Shown one piece after another: positions 24,342 through 33,144 of a stretch of DNA of 64,000 nt. A program made the position numbers and the translations under genes. Under the pieces are notes generated by a model. The model was not told where the DNA came from. It was given only the letters and a program-made list of their open reading frames with translations, and did not search any database. Numbering within the stretch: position 1 is the first letter of the stretch; every line of letters begins with the position of its first letter. The stretch is taken from positions 16,348,034 through 16,412,033 of the forward strand of contig OZ024895.1 in NCBI GenBank assembly GCA_964017195.1, in the 5' to 3' direction. The DNA comes from Siderastrea radians (Eukaryota; Cnidaria; Anthozoa; Scleractinia; Rhizangiidae).

Positions 24342-27300
24342 ACCTCAGACGTTGAATGGTTGGCCCCTCATGTGAAATCTTCTCATTTCCCAATCAAACT
24401 GAATTTCAATGCCATTTCGCAAAATACCGTTTCGCAAAGTACCATTTCGCAATATACCGTTTCTCAAAATACCATTTCGTTTCGTTTCGTTTCGTTTCGC
24501 AAAGTACCGTAAGCCCCATTGCGCAGAATGCCTATTGTTCTCGGGACATTAACTTCCAGTTCAAGAAAGTTTGTAGATCTGTCATATCGTGCGTTATTAT
24601 TCATAAACACTTAGAAAGAGCTTGGTTGATTGGTTGCCATGAATGCACGGCGATGCTCATTATCATGATGAAGGCGGCAAACCAAACAATGAACGGAGCG
24701 CGCTATTGTTTCGCCTTTTGTTTCGTAAAATCGAACATATGCGCATATTTCGCGTAGAACATTTCATGAAACGGTTTTCCATTTTGATACGGTGTTGCAT
24801 GAGCATCTTAGAGTGGTTTCGTCGGGGCAAAAGTTACAACACAGAAAGAAAGGCATGTCGAATCATCACTGCGCGAGCGAGATGATTGTCTCGTAGATAA
24901 ATTCGCATTTCGCTTGTTTGTGGTTTGCGTGCGCAAGCGGCAAACACTGTAACGTTTTGCTTCTGTCTTTGAGAGCTTTTTAACTTTTATGTGAAACGAA
25001 ACAGCGGGTAAGTGAGTTTACATCCTTAACAGAGCCAAAAACCTAAAGCTTGATTGTGGTCAGCGATCGTAGCGAACATAAGGATACGCGACACACAAAC
25101 GATTCCGTGATTGCATCTATTACAAACATTTGTTTGTAGGCTGACTGCTATCGATCACTACGATCAGTGCGCCTTTTTTATTAGCAATCGCAATCAGTGA
25201 AAATTTCCGGCAATTCTAGCTTTCTTTCCAACACCAGTGTTTGATCTCCAAGATACGGCCGGTTTTCACTTTTTTCTCTATATTCTACTGATAGCTAACC
25301 AAATAATGGTGCCTTTTTTCAGTATTTGTAAGAAACACTCTTTCGGTCGAAAAAGGTACGTTTTTACTTCTTTTTAAGGAAATAACATGGCTTGTTTGAG
25401 TCTCTCCACCACCAAATAGAAGTCGAACTTTGGTACCTTTTTTCGATGTGTCTGCCAACAATTGTAAGTCGAAATTTGGTACCTTTTTTAGACAAAGTTT
25501 TTAAAAGCAGACAACTGTCGCGTTACGCCCCCGGGTGACGCCATAGGCCGACATGTCTTCTTTGAGTCCTTTGCCGGGGTCCTTTGCTAAAAATCCCTGG
25601 CAGAAAATGCCTTAGCATGAGCCTACTGCGGATCTGTGAAAAGAGCAAACGATCCGGCACTATGTAAGCGAAGTCATGTCATCAACTTGAGCTTTAGTCA
25701 ACCTTTTGATTCCATGCTTTGCGCATTGAAGCAATCGTAGGTTACGTTCGGAAAAACCTCCCCTAACCTCAGACAACGCTTCTGAAATTATCTCTTTTTC
25801 TTTTTATAGGTTTTGATTTCTCTCACAAGGTTTCTAACATCCTCGACATTAGCTTCTAAGAAGTTCATATTGCATTTTAAAACTGCAAGTCACTGAATTA
25901 GGGAAGGAAATTTAAAAAATTTATTTATTCAGTTTTTGCGAAACATTAAACGGATTTATTGCCCGTTTGAGATGGGTGTGTGGGGGGAGGGGCAGATAGA
26001 CTGACAAGTGACATGTCACACCAGAAGGAAGTTTTCTCTAATAAAGTTTTAAAGTGCAGTATGGACTTCTTAGAAGCTAATTTCGAGGAAGTTAGAAACA
26101 TTATGAAAGAAAACAAAACCTATAAACAGATAAGAGAGATACTTTCAGAAGCTTTTCCTGAGGTTAAGAGAGGTTTTTTTCTGAACGAAACCTTCGATTG
26201 TTTTCCGCTAAGCATGGGACCAAAAAGTTAACTGAAGTTCAAGTTGATGAAATGACTTCGCTTACATAGTGTTGGATCGTTTGCTCTTTTCACAGATCCG
26301 CAATAGGTTCATGTTAAGCCATTTTCTCCGAGGGATTTTAGCAAAGGACCCCGGCCAGTTGCCGGCAAAGGACTGAAACAAGACATGTCTGTCTGTGGTG
26401 TCACCCTGGGAGGTGACGCGACAGTTGTCTGATTTTCTACAGGCAATAAAAAAACTTTTTTCTAAAAAAGGTACCAAATTTCGACTTTCAATTGTTGCCA
26501 GACATTGAAAAAAGGTACCAAATTTTGACCTTCAATTGGTTGCAGTCACATTGAAAAAAGGTACCAAATTTCGAGTTCTATTTGGTGGTGGAAAGACTCA
26601 AAGAACCCATGTTATTTCCTTAAAAAGAAATAAAAAGGTACCTTTTTCGACCAAAAGGGTGTTTCTTACAAATATTGAAAAAAGTCACCATTATTTGGTT
26701 CGCTATCAGTAAAAGTAGAGAAAAATGTGAAAATCGACCATATGTTGGAGATCAAACACCGACGTTTGGAAGAAAAGTAGAATTGCCGGAAATTTTCACT
26801 GATTAATCGCATGTAGCAACCGAACAGAAACCATCTCTTGTGGCTTTGAACATGAATAAATCAGCTGGAGCACCGAGATGAGTTTCAAAGTTCGCGGCAA
26901 CTGATAAGTTAATGAGACATTTTACATCTGAGTAGTTTTGTTGAATAGGGTATTGTTATAGTCTTGACAACTATTGTTATTCAGTCGTGGGCTTCAGAGC
27001 AATAGCTCACAGGGGCAAGACGCGCCATTTTGGAATTTATTCAACCTTAAAATTTTCAAACTGAAAGGGATAGTGGTTCTTTTTCACCGATTTTCAAAGT
27101 TTAAACGGATTCTGTTCAAGAAAAGGTCAATCTTCCATTTGCCGTGGGTGGAAATTTGGAAGTCGATGTAAGTTTCAAGAAAATCGCTGTTGAAAGTGGC
27201 TTCCATACAAAACAGGCCCGTTTTTTGGGGAATTTTCAAGTGTAAAGGGATAGTCTTTAAACTTTGTAAAACTCATTCGTTTAAAAAGAAAATGACAGAT

Positions 27301-28547
27301 GCAACATTCCTCTTCAAAATTCCGTCCGTGGATGTTTCAGTTATGACTTCTGGAAATCAGAAAAGCGAATTTTATGAACGCTACGGAGCTAATTCAGCCC
27401 CTTTCTTCTCTTACTTTGGGCTTTTCAAAGCACGGTCGCATTTAAATTTGCCGCTTCAGCGGTTATGAATAATTAATGATGTCCACGCATTCTGCCCGAT
27501 GCCGACTTCGGCTGCTAAATCACTTTCAACATTATAAAAATCGAACTATTATTTACAACAGGAAATAGAGACTATCAAAAGTGGAAAGCGAAGAGCGGAT
27601 GTGCAAAATTAGGGCGCGATTTCAACGGATTATTCCACCATAAGCTCAGTTCGAATTTAGTGTCGACCCGTACAATTTATTTTTGAGCCTGTTCCGCTCG
27701 CGCATGCGCTTCTCCGTGAACAGCGGACTTTAACTAAGGAGGTTCGCACTGCTTTAAAGTCTTTTCAGTAGGTTAACTATATCACCTAATTCAACATTTT
27801 ACTGCAATTGGGTGTTTCAGATTACAAGAAAACAGGAAAAAAAATACAGGGACCGAGTACAAATTGAAACCTTATTCAAATCTAAACTAGACTGCTATTT
27901 CTGTTGATGTTGCCAACCATTTTATTTATGTCACTTAGATACCAGATTATGCTGAAATGTTGGGAAGAACAGCCAACTGATCGACCCACGTTTGAGAAAC
28001 TGCGAAAGACTATGAGAGAAATAGAGAGAAAGCACAAGGTAGATGCGATAATTATGCATTTTTTCTCTCTGGGTTATTATAGTTTAAAATGTTTTGACAT
28101 GAAATGAATGAAATGAAATTATATATATGAAATGCTAAACGATAAGAATCTTAACAAACATTCACGTGCTAAGGTTAGCGCTTCTACAGCTTTAAAATGG
28201 TAAATTTACGGCAGCGTTGAATTGAATTCGACGTGATTAAAAATATATATATATATATGCTTACTTTTATGAATCATTTTAAATAGTTTACAAAGATTCT
28301 TGTTGAAGCAGCCATTTCAGCAGCATATCATTTAAGCTATCAAGAAATCCAACAATCCGATGTGCTAGCCAGTACATCACCGCGCCTCCCCCGTTTATAC
28401 ATGATTAGCGGGTGTGAATTAGTTGATGCAAAGTGGTTGTACACCTCAGTTAACGTATAAACTGCTTTCCATTTGCAGTCTTATGTCAACATGAATCAGT
28501 ACGATGACAGCCTGTACGCCAACGTTAGTGATCTTGAGGACGAATAG
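13892..28547 (+). CDS. Receptor tyrosine kinase (FN3-TM-kinase), two lesions as given
   Basis: Probable single-pass RTK signalling at the plasma membrane. Exons: 13892-14174, 14651-14680, 15379-15495, 15859-15877, 16276-16301, 16950-17204, 17278-17388, 18118-18320, 18825-18947, 19375-19445, 20240-20280, 20452-20548, 27939-28038, 28479-28547. Phases agree except for one extra base in the FN3 exon. Kinase landmarks: GKGAFSEV loop, VAAK lysine, SELELM helix-C glutamate, [24 protein letters not shown] and DRPTF. The tail carries YVNM (a YxxM motif, PI3-kinase SH2 type) and YANV. The kinase resembles the FGFR-like group in its activation loop and GGSPYP segment. Lesions: a frameshift near 14060 and an in-frame TGA at 18150-18152, so it may be a pseudogene, a variable allele or an assembly error. 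The extracellular start is not found; gene A Ig exons are phase-compatible donors. The donor at 16301 was chosen for phase over the GTACGG site at 16316. Confidence 0.8.
14651..14680 (+). CDS. Kinase gene exon: short stalk
   Basis: 30 bp between TTTTCTCAG and GTAAGA, phase 1 to 1. Encodes (V)STHTPESEA, a linker between the FN3 domain and the membrane. Confidence 0.65.
14886..15123. repeat. Copy of gene A intron sequence (matches about 4195-4435)
   Basis: Same-orientation similarity over about 230 bp. Shared blocks include TTTGTTTTATGTTTTTGTTA, GCGAACGTAAAACAAAAGAT and TTTGAAACTTGCAAGG. In gene A the copy starts just after the Ig3 donor; here it lies upstream of the transmembrane exon. Confidence 0.8.
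15379..15495 (+). CDS. Kinase gene exon: transmembrane helix
   Basis: 117 bp, phase 1 to 1. [12 protein letters not shown] precedes a hydrophobic stretch ([20 protein letters not shown]), then WRMRRRLG as basic stop-transfer. Confidence 0.9.
15859..15877 (+). CDS. Kinase gene exon: juxtamembrane micro-exon 1
   Basis: 19 bp, encodes EVSKLR with split codons. Acceptor TTAATTTCAG, donor GTAAGT. Its phase fits the exon at 16276. Confidence 0.6.
16276..16301 (+). CDS. Kinase gene exon: juxtamembrane micro-exon 2
   Basis: Encodes GRESPTGE after TTTTTCTTCAG. The end at 16301 (GTCTCA donor) gives the phase needed by the next exon. The alternative end at 16315 (GTACGG) adds GLIPM but then needs another small exon, for instance near 16619-16639. 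Confidence 0.5.
16950..17204 (+). CDS. Kinase gene exon: juxtamembrane and kinase subdomains I-II
   Basis: 255 bp, phase 1 to 1. Contains DEPQYATP and GDYMPL tyrosines, SWEINREQV, the nucleotide loop [12 protein letters not shown] (third glycine replaced by S) and the ATP lysine in TVAAKMLK. Confidence 0.88.
17278..17388 (+). CDS. Kinase gene exon: helix C
   Basis: 111 bp. [20 protein letters not shown] includes the conserved helix-C glutamate, followed by [14 protein letters not shown]. Acceptor TTTTTCTGCAG, donor GTAATG. Confidence 0.9.
18118..18320 (+). CDS. Kinase gene exon: hinge region with in-frame stop
   Basis: Encodes PLLVLIE, then T-V-W-stop-S-V, then [14 protein letters not shown] to [10 protein letters not shown]. 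The TGA is at 18150-18152. The 16-mer ACCGTTTGGTGATCTG occurs twice, at 18141-18156 and 18158-18173, so the extra codons look like a local templated duplication. Both flanks remain in the same frame, so the only damage is the stop and a few added residues. Confidence 0.85.
18825..18947 (+). CDS. Kinase gene exon: catalytic and activation loops
   Basis: 123 bp, phase 0 to 0. Contains [24 protein letters not shown] and the activation-loop tyrosine in EDIYARKSR. All catalytic residues expected of an active tyrosine kinase are present. Confidence 0.94.
19375..19445 (+). CDS. Kinase gene exon: subdomain VIII
   Basis: 71 bp. Encodes [20 protein letters not shown] followed by QSD. The usual APE motif reads AYE. 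Confidence 0.94.
20240..20280 (+). CDS. Kinase gene exon: subdomain IX
   Basis: 41 bp. Encodes [13 protein letters not shown], continuing DV from the previous exon. Acceptor TTTTTGTTATAG, donor GTCAGT. Confidence 0.93.
20452..20548 (+). CDS. Kinase gene exon: subdomain X
   Basis: 97 bp. Encodes [20 protein letters not shown] then [18 protein letters not shown] is characteristic of FGFR-like and related RTKs. Confidence 0.94.
21714..21932. repeat. Tandem 15-mer array (GAAACGGTATTTTGC)
   Basis: Starts with GAAAC pentamers and continues as about 12 copies of a 15-bp unit. Because 15 is divisible by 3 and the unit lacks stops, several frames stay open; none is a gene. It is related in inverted orientation to 24411-24510. 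Confidence 0.9.
22267..22835. repeat. Local direct duplication
   Basis: The block at 22267-22408 recurs at 22625-22835. Shared parts include TCTTTCGATTGTACTAA, GATTCAAGACTATCTGGGAT and CCACAAATGTTATCAATTAG. The second copy is interrupted by a short insert. Confidence 0.75.
24298..24340. repeat. C-run and (CA)n microsatellite
   Basis: A run of C followed by CA dinucleotides. Confidence 0.95.
24411..24510. repeat. Inverted partner of the 15-mer array
   Basis: Units such as GCAAAATACCGTTTC are the reverse complement of the array at 21714-21932. The unique edge TTTCGCAAAGTACCGTAAGC is also the near reverse complement of the left edge at about 21700-21718. Confidence 0.8.
25193..26804. mobile_element. 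Large foldback element with decayed ORF
   Basis: Two long arms are reverse complements: about 25193-25722 and 26228-26804. Matching marks include TGAAAATTTCCGGCAATTCT on the left against AGAATTGCCGGAAATTTTCA on the right, and CTTCGCTTACATAGTG on the right against CACTATGTAAGCGAAG on the left. Inner sequence also folds (25841-25893 with 26041-26103). The right half encodes the remnant described at 26013-26268. Confidence 0.85.
26013..26268 (+). pseudogene. Decayed helix-turn-helix-like ORF in the foldback element
   Basis: From ATG at 26013: MSHQKEVF, then [38 protein letters not shown]. At the T-run near 26173-26181 the reading shifts, and the other frame continues [20 protein letters not shown] to a TAG at 26266-26268. 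The K-QIREIL-pattern followed by [10 protein letters not shown] suggests a small DNA-binding domain of mobile-element origin; the family is not identified. Confidence 0.5.
27939..28038 (+). CDS. Kinase gene exon: subdomain XI
   Basis: 100 bp. Encodes [20 protein letters not shown] and then [15 protein letters not shown] and DRPTF mark the C-lobe end of a tyrosine kinase. Phase matches the exon 7.4 kb upstream. Confidence 0.93.
28479..28547 (+). CDS. Kinase gene last coding exon
   Basis: 69 bp after [36 protein letters not shown] fits the PI3-kinase p85 SH2 motif YxxM; YANV and YDDS are other possible phosphotyrosine sites. Confidence 0.9.
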   Translation, partial: SYVNMNQYDDSLYANVSDLEDE

Positions 28548-28906
28548 CTCAACAGCTGCCAGTTGTTAGGAATTCAGAGCCTTGTTACAGACAGTCATTT
28601 GTCTTTCACTAACCACCTTAGAAATAAGTAGGGCACTTGTCAAAGGGTGAATTTTCATATTTCCTATCGCTAGGGACTGGTGCCTAACTGGCAAACTCAT
28701 GACCACAGAAGGCATCTGAAGGATTCTTAAAACAAACAAACAAATACGCAAAAACAAAACTAAACTAATTCTTTTTAAGGTGGTCTGGTACCCTAGAAGT
28801 CGAGGTTTAGGTCGCAAAAGTCATTTTTTTGAAAACGGCAAAATTGTAGCCTTTACTCACTTGTGAATACTACCGTGAAAGTATTTCATTTGATTTCCAG
28901 CATTAA

Positions 28907-29551
28907 GGACGTTCGCGCTAATTGTTTCTGCGCATTCTTACTGCGCACGCAATTCACTGCCACGTCATGCATTGAGCGAGCGCGCTGTTGGAGAAATGTG
29001 GAGATATATAGCGCTAGTGGGCACTTTAGTATCTATGCACGGGTTTAACTCTCTTAAATGTTCGGTGACCCCATATTTTCTTTTGTTAATTCACTTTCTC
29101 TGTCAATAATCTACGTTTTGAGAAAAATTAAAGAAAATCTGTATTGTGGAAGTTTGATTTTTTTCAACTTTTCTGCCCTCGCATCATCGAATTCTGCCAT
29201 TATTGTAGCTGCACGGTGTTCGCAAAAGTCCATCTTAGAGGATGAGTTTAACTAAAAGGATGACACCAGCTCACATTATTTACTTGACAGTCCCACTTAA
29301 ATAAAATTTGACTAAGAAAGTCGGTCTACAGCGAATCATTTTTAATATTTTTCAACTAACAAGCACTGAGGCCATGCCGAGTTGCGAGGGCCGATTTGTC
29401 AAAATTGGGGTAGTTTTCCATGTGCTTTATTTTGAAAACGAAGCCGGTGACCCCCAATTTTTTTGCATTTCTGACATAGGTAACTCATTATCTGACTGTA
29501 GCCAAAGTATGAAAAAAATCTGTATTGCAGAAGTTTTCCGCGCGAACGTCC
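28907..29551. mobile_element. TTAA-flanked MITE (GGACGTTCGCGC ends)
   Basis: TTAA at 28903-28906 and 29552-29555 flanks a 645-bp element whose ends are perfect 12-bp inverted repeats, GGACGTTCGCGC and GCGCGAACGTCC. No coding capacity is seen. Confidence 0.7.
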
Positions 29552-30661
29552 TTAAGTCGGTGAAATTGACGAAATCTGAACAGCAGTAAGATTTTTTCCA
29601 TAGCAATGGCCATAGCAACCATTGTTTACATTTATCTAATGCGAAAAAATGACTTTCTGAAAGGAAAATAATCCCCCCCGGTTGCCTTTACAAACCGATG
29701 TCAGTGTTCAGTGTTCTAGAGAAACACCTGCCTGAGAAGAGGAGAGATTTTTGGTGTCTGCGTTTTAATTGGCAAAACAAGTCCTAGTTCTTACAGAAAA
29801 CATGTTTTTTTCTGAACTGGAAAGTCATTCAACTAGGATCTCAATATGACAAATTTCATTTGACAATAGTTTTAGGGCAATGAGCGTCGAATTAGAGTCG
29901 AAAATTCGTTCCTTTATCTTTAAGACCGTTTTTCTCGAATAACAGAATTTCCTGGAATAGAGAAACTCTTAACAAAGATAACTCCCTTGCGTTTTAACCT
30001 ACTATTCTGAAATTTTCATCAATATTAAAGTACTGTTTTCTCAGTGCAATATACTTAGAAAAGAGTATACAGGTTTGAAATACGTCTCATTAATTGACTC
30101 ATTTTTCTAATAATTATGTCCTGTTACCTGAAGTTTGAGGTTCATTACACAGTCATATCATTTATGTACACGTTAGAGTTGGTTTGACACTTTTCCAACC
30201 GTGCTTTGGTGAGTTATCGTTGTTACCGTGAACATCACGTTTCCTAACTTAAGACGCTAGTTAATCATTAACTATTGTGACATGTGACCTGAAAAGGCTC
30301 ATATTGATGTTAGGGCGTGAAGCCCTATAAAGTGATGATAGACGTTTCCCACAAAGTTCTGTTCTAAAAAAATTCATCTTTTAGGGTATCATTCCGCCTT
30401 AAATTTAAACAAAGAGTTGGTAGTTGATTTTGTTCATTTAAGGGGGAAAGCATGTCAGTCCGATCCCTCACGATATGAAATCAGGCAGTGAATGAAATTA
30501 AAAAAATATATATAGAGTGTTGCCGAAGCATGTTTTTATAATGATTTCATTTCTGGCATGAACTAACGTTCTAAAGTCTATTCTCAGGAAGCACAAGCCC
30601 ACGGAAAATTGCTCTTATGAGGATATTAACTATTGACATGCGAGATTCCTAAGGGTAGAGC

Positions 30662-30696
30662 AATCCCACGCAAAAATATATTTTGTGTGGGATTGT
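30662..30696. repeat. Short hairpin
   Basis: CAATCCCACGCAAAAATATA is followed at once by its near reverse complement TTTTGTGTGGGATTG. It forms a compact stem with almost no loop. Function unknown. Confidence 0.7.
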
Positions 30697-32707
30697 AGTT
30701 ATTTTTACTGCTTCATTACGTAATCAATAAGTCCTAAAATTGAAGACACTATGAAACATTTTGGAACGATAAATTCTAATATATTCATATTCATTCCATA
30801 AGACAGTCTATGACTTATGCTAATTGAGATATGGGAGGAAAAAGTTTGCATATAACATAGAGTGGGAGTATAAATGTAGGGATGGTAGACGTCGCCGAAG
30901 GGGGAGAAGGGTGGGAAAAACCAATCCGCGACACCCAAAGAGCCTGCGTAGAAATGAGAGAACGAGTTTGCAACGAGAGAACGCTTAAATAGGATGAAAT
31001 TAGCCCCGAGGGACTTGAGAGGGCGTGGAGTGCGCCATGCGAATTTAGCCAAGTAACTAGGAATGCTAAAGATATTTTCGTGCCTTATGAATGAATGAGA
31101 ATAGTAAAGACGTTTAGTTAAGGCTATATTTCATCGTGCTGCTTATAGGAAAAAAAAAAAAGGACATAAATCTCAGTTTTTCAGAAGTATATACGAAGAA
31201 AACGAATGAAAACGAATGTTATACCTATGTGCATCAGTTGTGAATGACATTGATTCTTTGATGTTTAAACTGGCTCGAGTAGAAGTTAGGTTGAATTTAA
31301 TGTTAGCAATTATGCTCCCCTTATATTAAGCCAATTTTTTAGAATTCATCTTACCTTATTCATACTTTTACAATACAAAATTCTGTATTTTTATGGTTTT
31401 TAAGAGTTTATTATATTACCCATTTACAAAATCTCAGTATCTTATGTAATTTGTATCACGAATAATCTGCAGTCTTTTTACGCTGTTTTTATAATTGTTA
31501 CTTGTCATGTCATTTGGTCACTTAACGTGCTCTTTCTTGAGCTGATCCGGCACAAGTAAAAATTTAAGAGTGTTCCACAGAATTATTGACAACGCGAATT
31601 TCCTAGAAATAAACTTCTTTGTTTCCCAATTTGTTTTTTTTTTCTCTTCCAAGAACAAAGTCTCAGTAAGTATAAACATTTTTCTTTTAAGAAGTTAAAA
31701 CTTCTTATCCAGATTACCAATTTTCCCAAATAAGCTTTAACTTATTGCGCTGATCAAGCCTTCCAGAGTTTACAGCTATATTAATTAATGTTGCCGGATT
31801 TCTAAGCAATTTGATTACAACAGTTGTTTTGTTACAATCGTTGTTGGTGAATAGCAAATAAGGATTGGTCGCCGTCAAAGTGATCTGATAACAGACAGCT
31901 ATTTGACAGTGGAACTTAAACAAAATTGAACAATAATGTCACTTATAATTTCATTCGCACTTGTGCTTCACTACTGCATTTATGTTTATGAGTTGTTGTA
32001 TTTAGTCTTACGTTTCCAGGCTGCAATTCTTCAAATTTGGTTTTGATGTCAAAATGATACGTACATTTTTGCCAATTTCATGTTTAAGTTTCGTTTTCTT
32101 CTCTCTTTGTTTGAAATTTTAGGCCTTTTGAAAAACAGACCAGTTTGCGTTCATCAATATGCACATGTTCTCTTATCAGCTGTCTTATTTACTCTAAATT
32201 TCACATTTACATCCATACTGTCAGAGGCGTCTTTGGATCACTAGCTACGATGCAATTATCCCCATTCCAATGTTTGGTTTACTAGTCTTATACTCCCGGG
32301 GGTATACTGGTTTTTATCAGGGTATTTCTAACTTTGACAGGAAGTGGTTTAAAATATTTTTAAAAGGCCAAGGAAGTTCTATACTCATATTGAAGCTTTC
32401 AAATTACAGATTAACCACCGTTTTGTGCTTTTAATCAGAATCTTAAGCCACCATTTCAAAAATCAGCAACAGTTATTGACCAAGTTGTGGCGTCATATGT
32501 CACATGGTATGACCAATAACGAAAGGCCGTTTAATACTTGTTAAATCGTGATGGGACAAAAAGTACTGAAACGGAATCATTGCTGGCTGGAAGACACATA
32601 TGTATAAAAATTGTAGAACCCGGTGGGTACGAAAATACCGCCTGACTTGATCTGTTACGCAGAATAGATGTTAATACCTAGTTATAGGTATTGACGGTTT
32701 TTTTTCT

Positions 32708-32710
32708 AGG

Positions 32711-32756
<46 letters not shown>

Positions 32757-32773
32757 ATATATATATATATATA
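32708..32773. repeat. (ATT)n and (AT)n microsatellite
   Basis: ATT triplets followed by AT dinucleotides, then a poly(T) stretch. Confidence 0.94.
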
Positions 32774-33098
32774 ATTTTTTTTTTTTTACTGAGCTTGCAT
32801 AAAAAGCACAGTTAATATGACGCAACAGTTATTTTAAGGCTGTAATCCTTGTTATTGTAAATGGCTATTTTTGGAAACGACGCCTTTAATAATATTCCAC
32901 AATACGGATTCGTCGCTGAAACGCAGTTATTGGCTCGATCATTTCCGAGAAAATCGGCCAAGTGGACTCGGTCGAATGTTTGCTCTCCGCAGTATTCGTC
33001 TTTCGGTTCGTCTGTCGGTTGTTGTTTGTCGGGTTGTTGTCTGCAGTCTCCGAACGAGACTACTCAGTCACGGTGGTATGAATTCGAAAGGACATAAG

Positions 33099-33144
33099 AT
33101 GTCTGCTATAACAGCCTTACTGCTTACATCATTCATCTGGCAAG
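33099..33144 (+). CDS. Gene B exon: signal peptide
   Basis: ATG TCT GCT to CAA G, then GTAAGT. Hydrophobic core ITALLLTSFIW. An alternative in-frame ATG lies at 33078. Confidence 0.88.

Larger units (their letters stand above)
20549..27938. other. 7.4-kb kinase intron packed with repeats
   Basis: The longest kinase intron. It holds inverted 15-mer arrays (21714-21932 and 24411-24510), a diverged direct duplication (22267-22408 and 22625-22835), a CA microsatellite and a large foldback element (25193-26804). Between these I see no supported exon. Confidence 0.7.
28548..33077. other. Intergenic region between kinase gene and gene B
   Basis: No supported gene. It contains a TTAA-flanked element (28907-29551), a hairpin (30662-30696) and an ATT/AT microsatellite (32708-32773). 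Short open frames here have no recognisable domain. The promoter of gene B should lie near its right end. Confidence 0.55.

Noticed and set aside
30705..31052. 115-codon minus-strand frame between the kinase gene and gene B
   Set aside because: No domain and no splice context. The sequence looks like degenerate repeat, not a supported gene.
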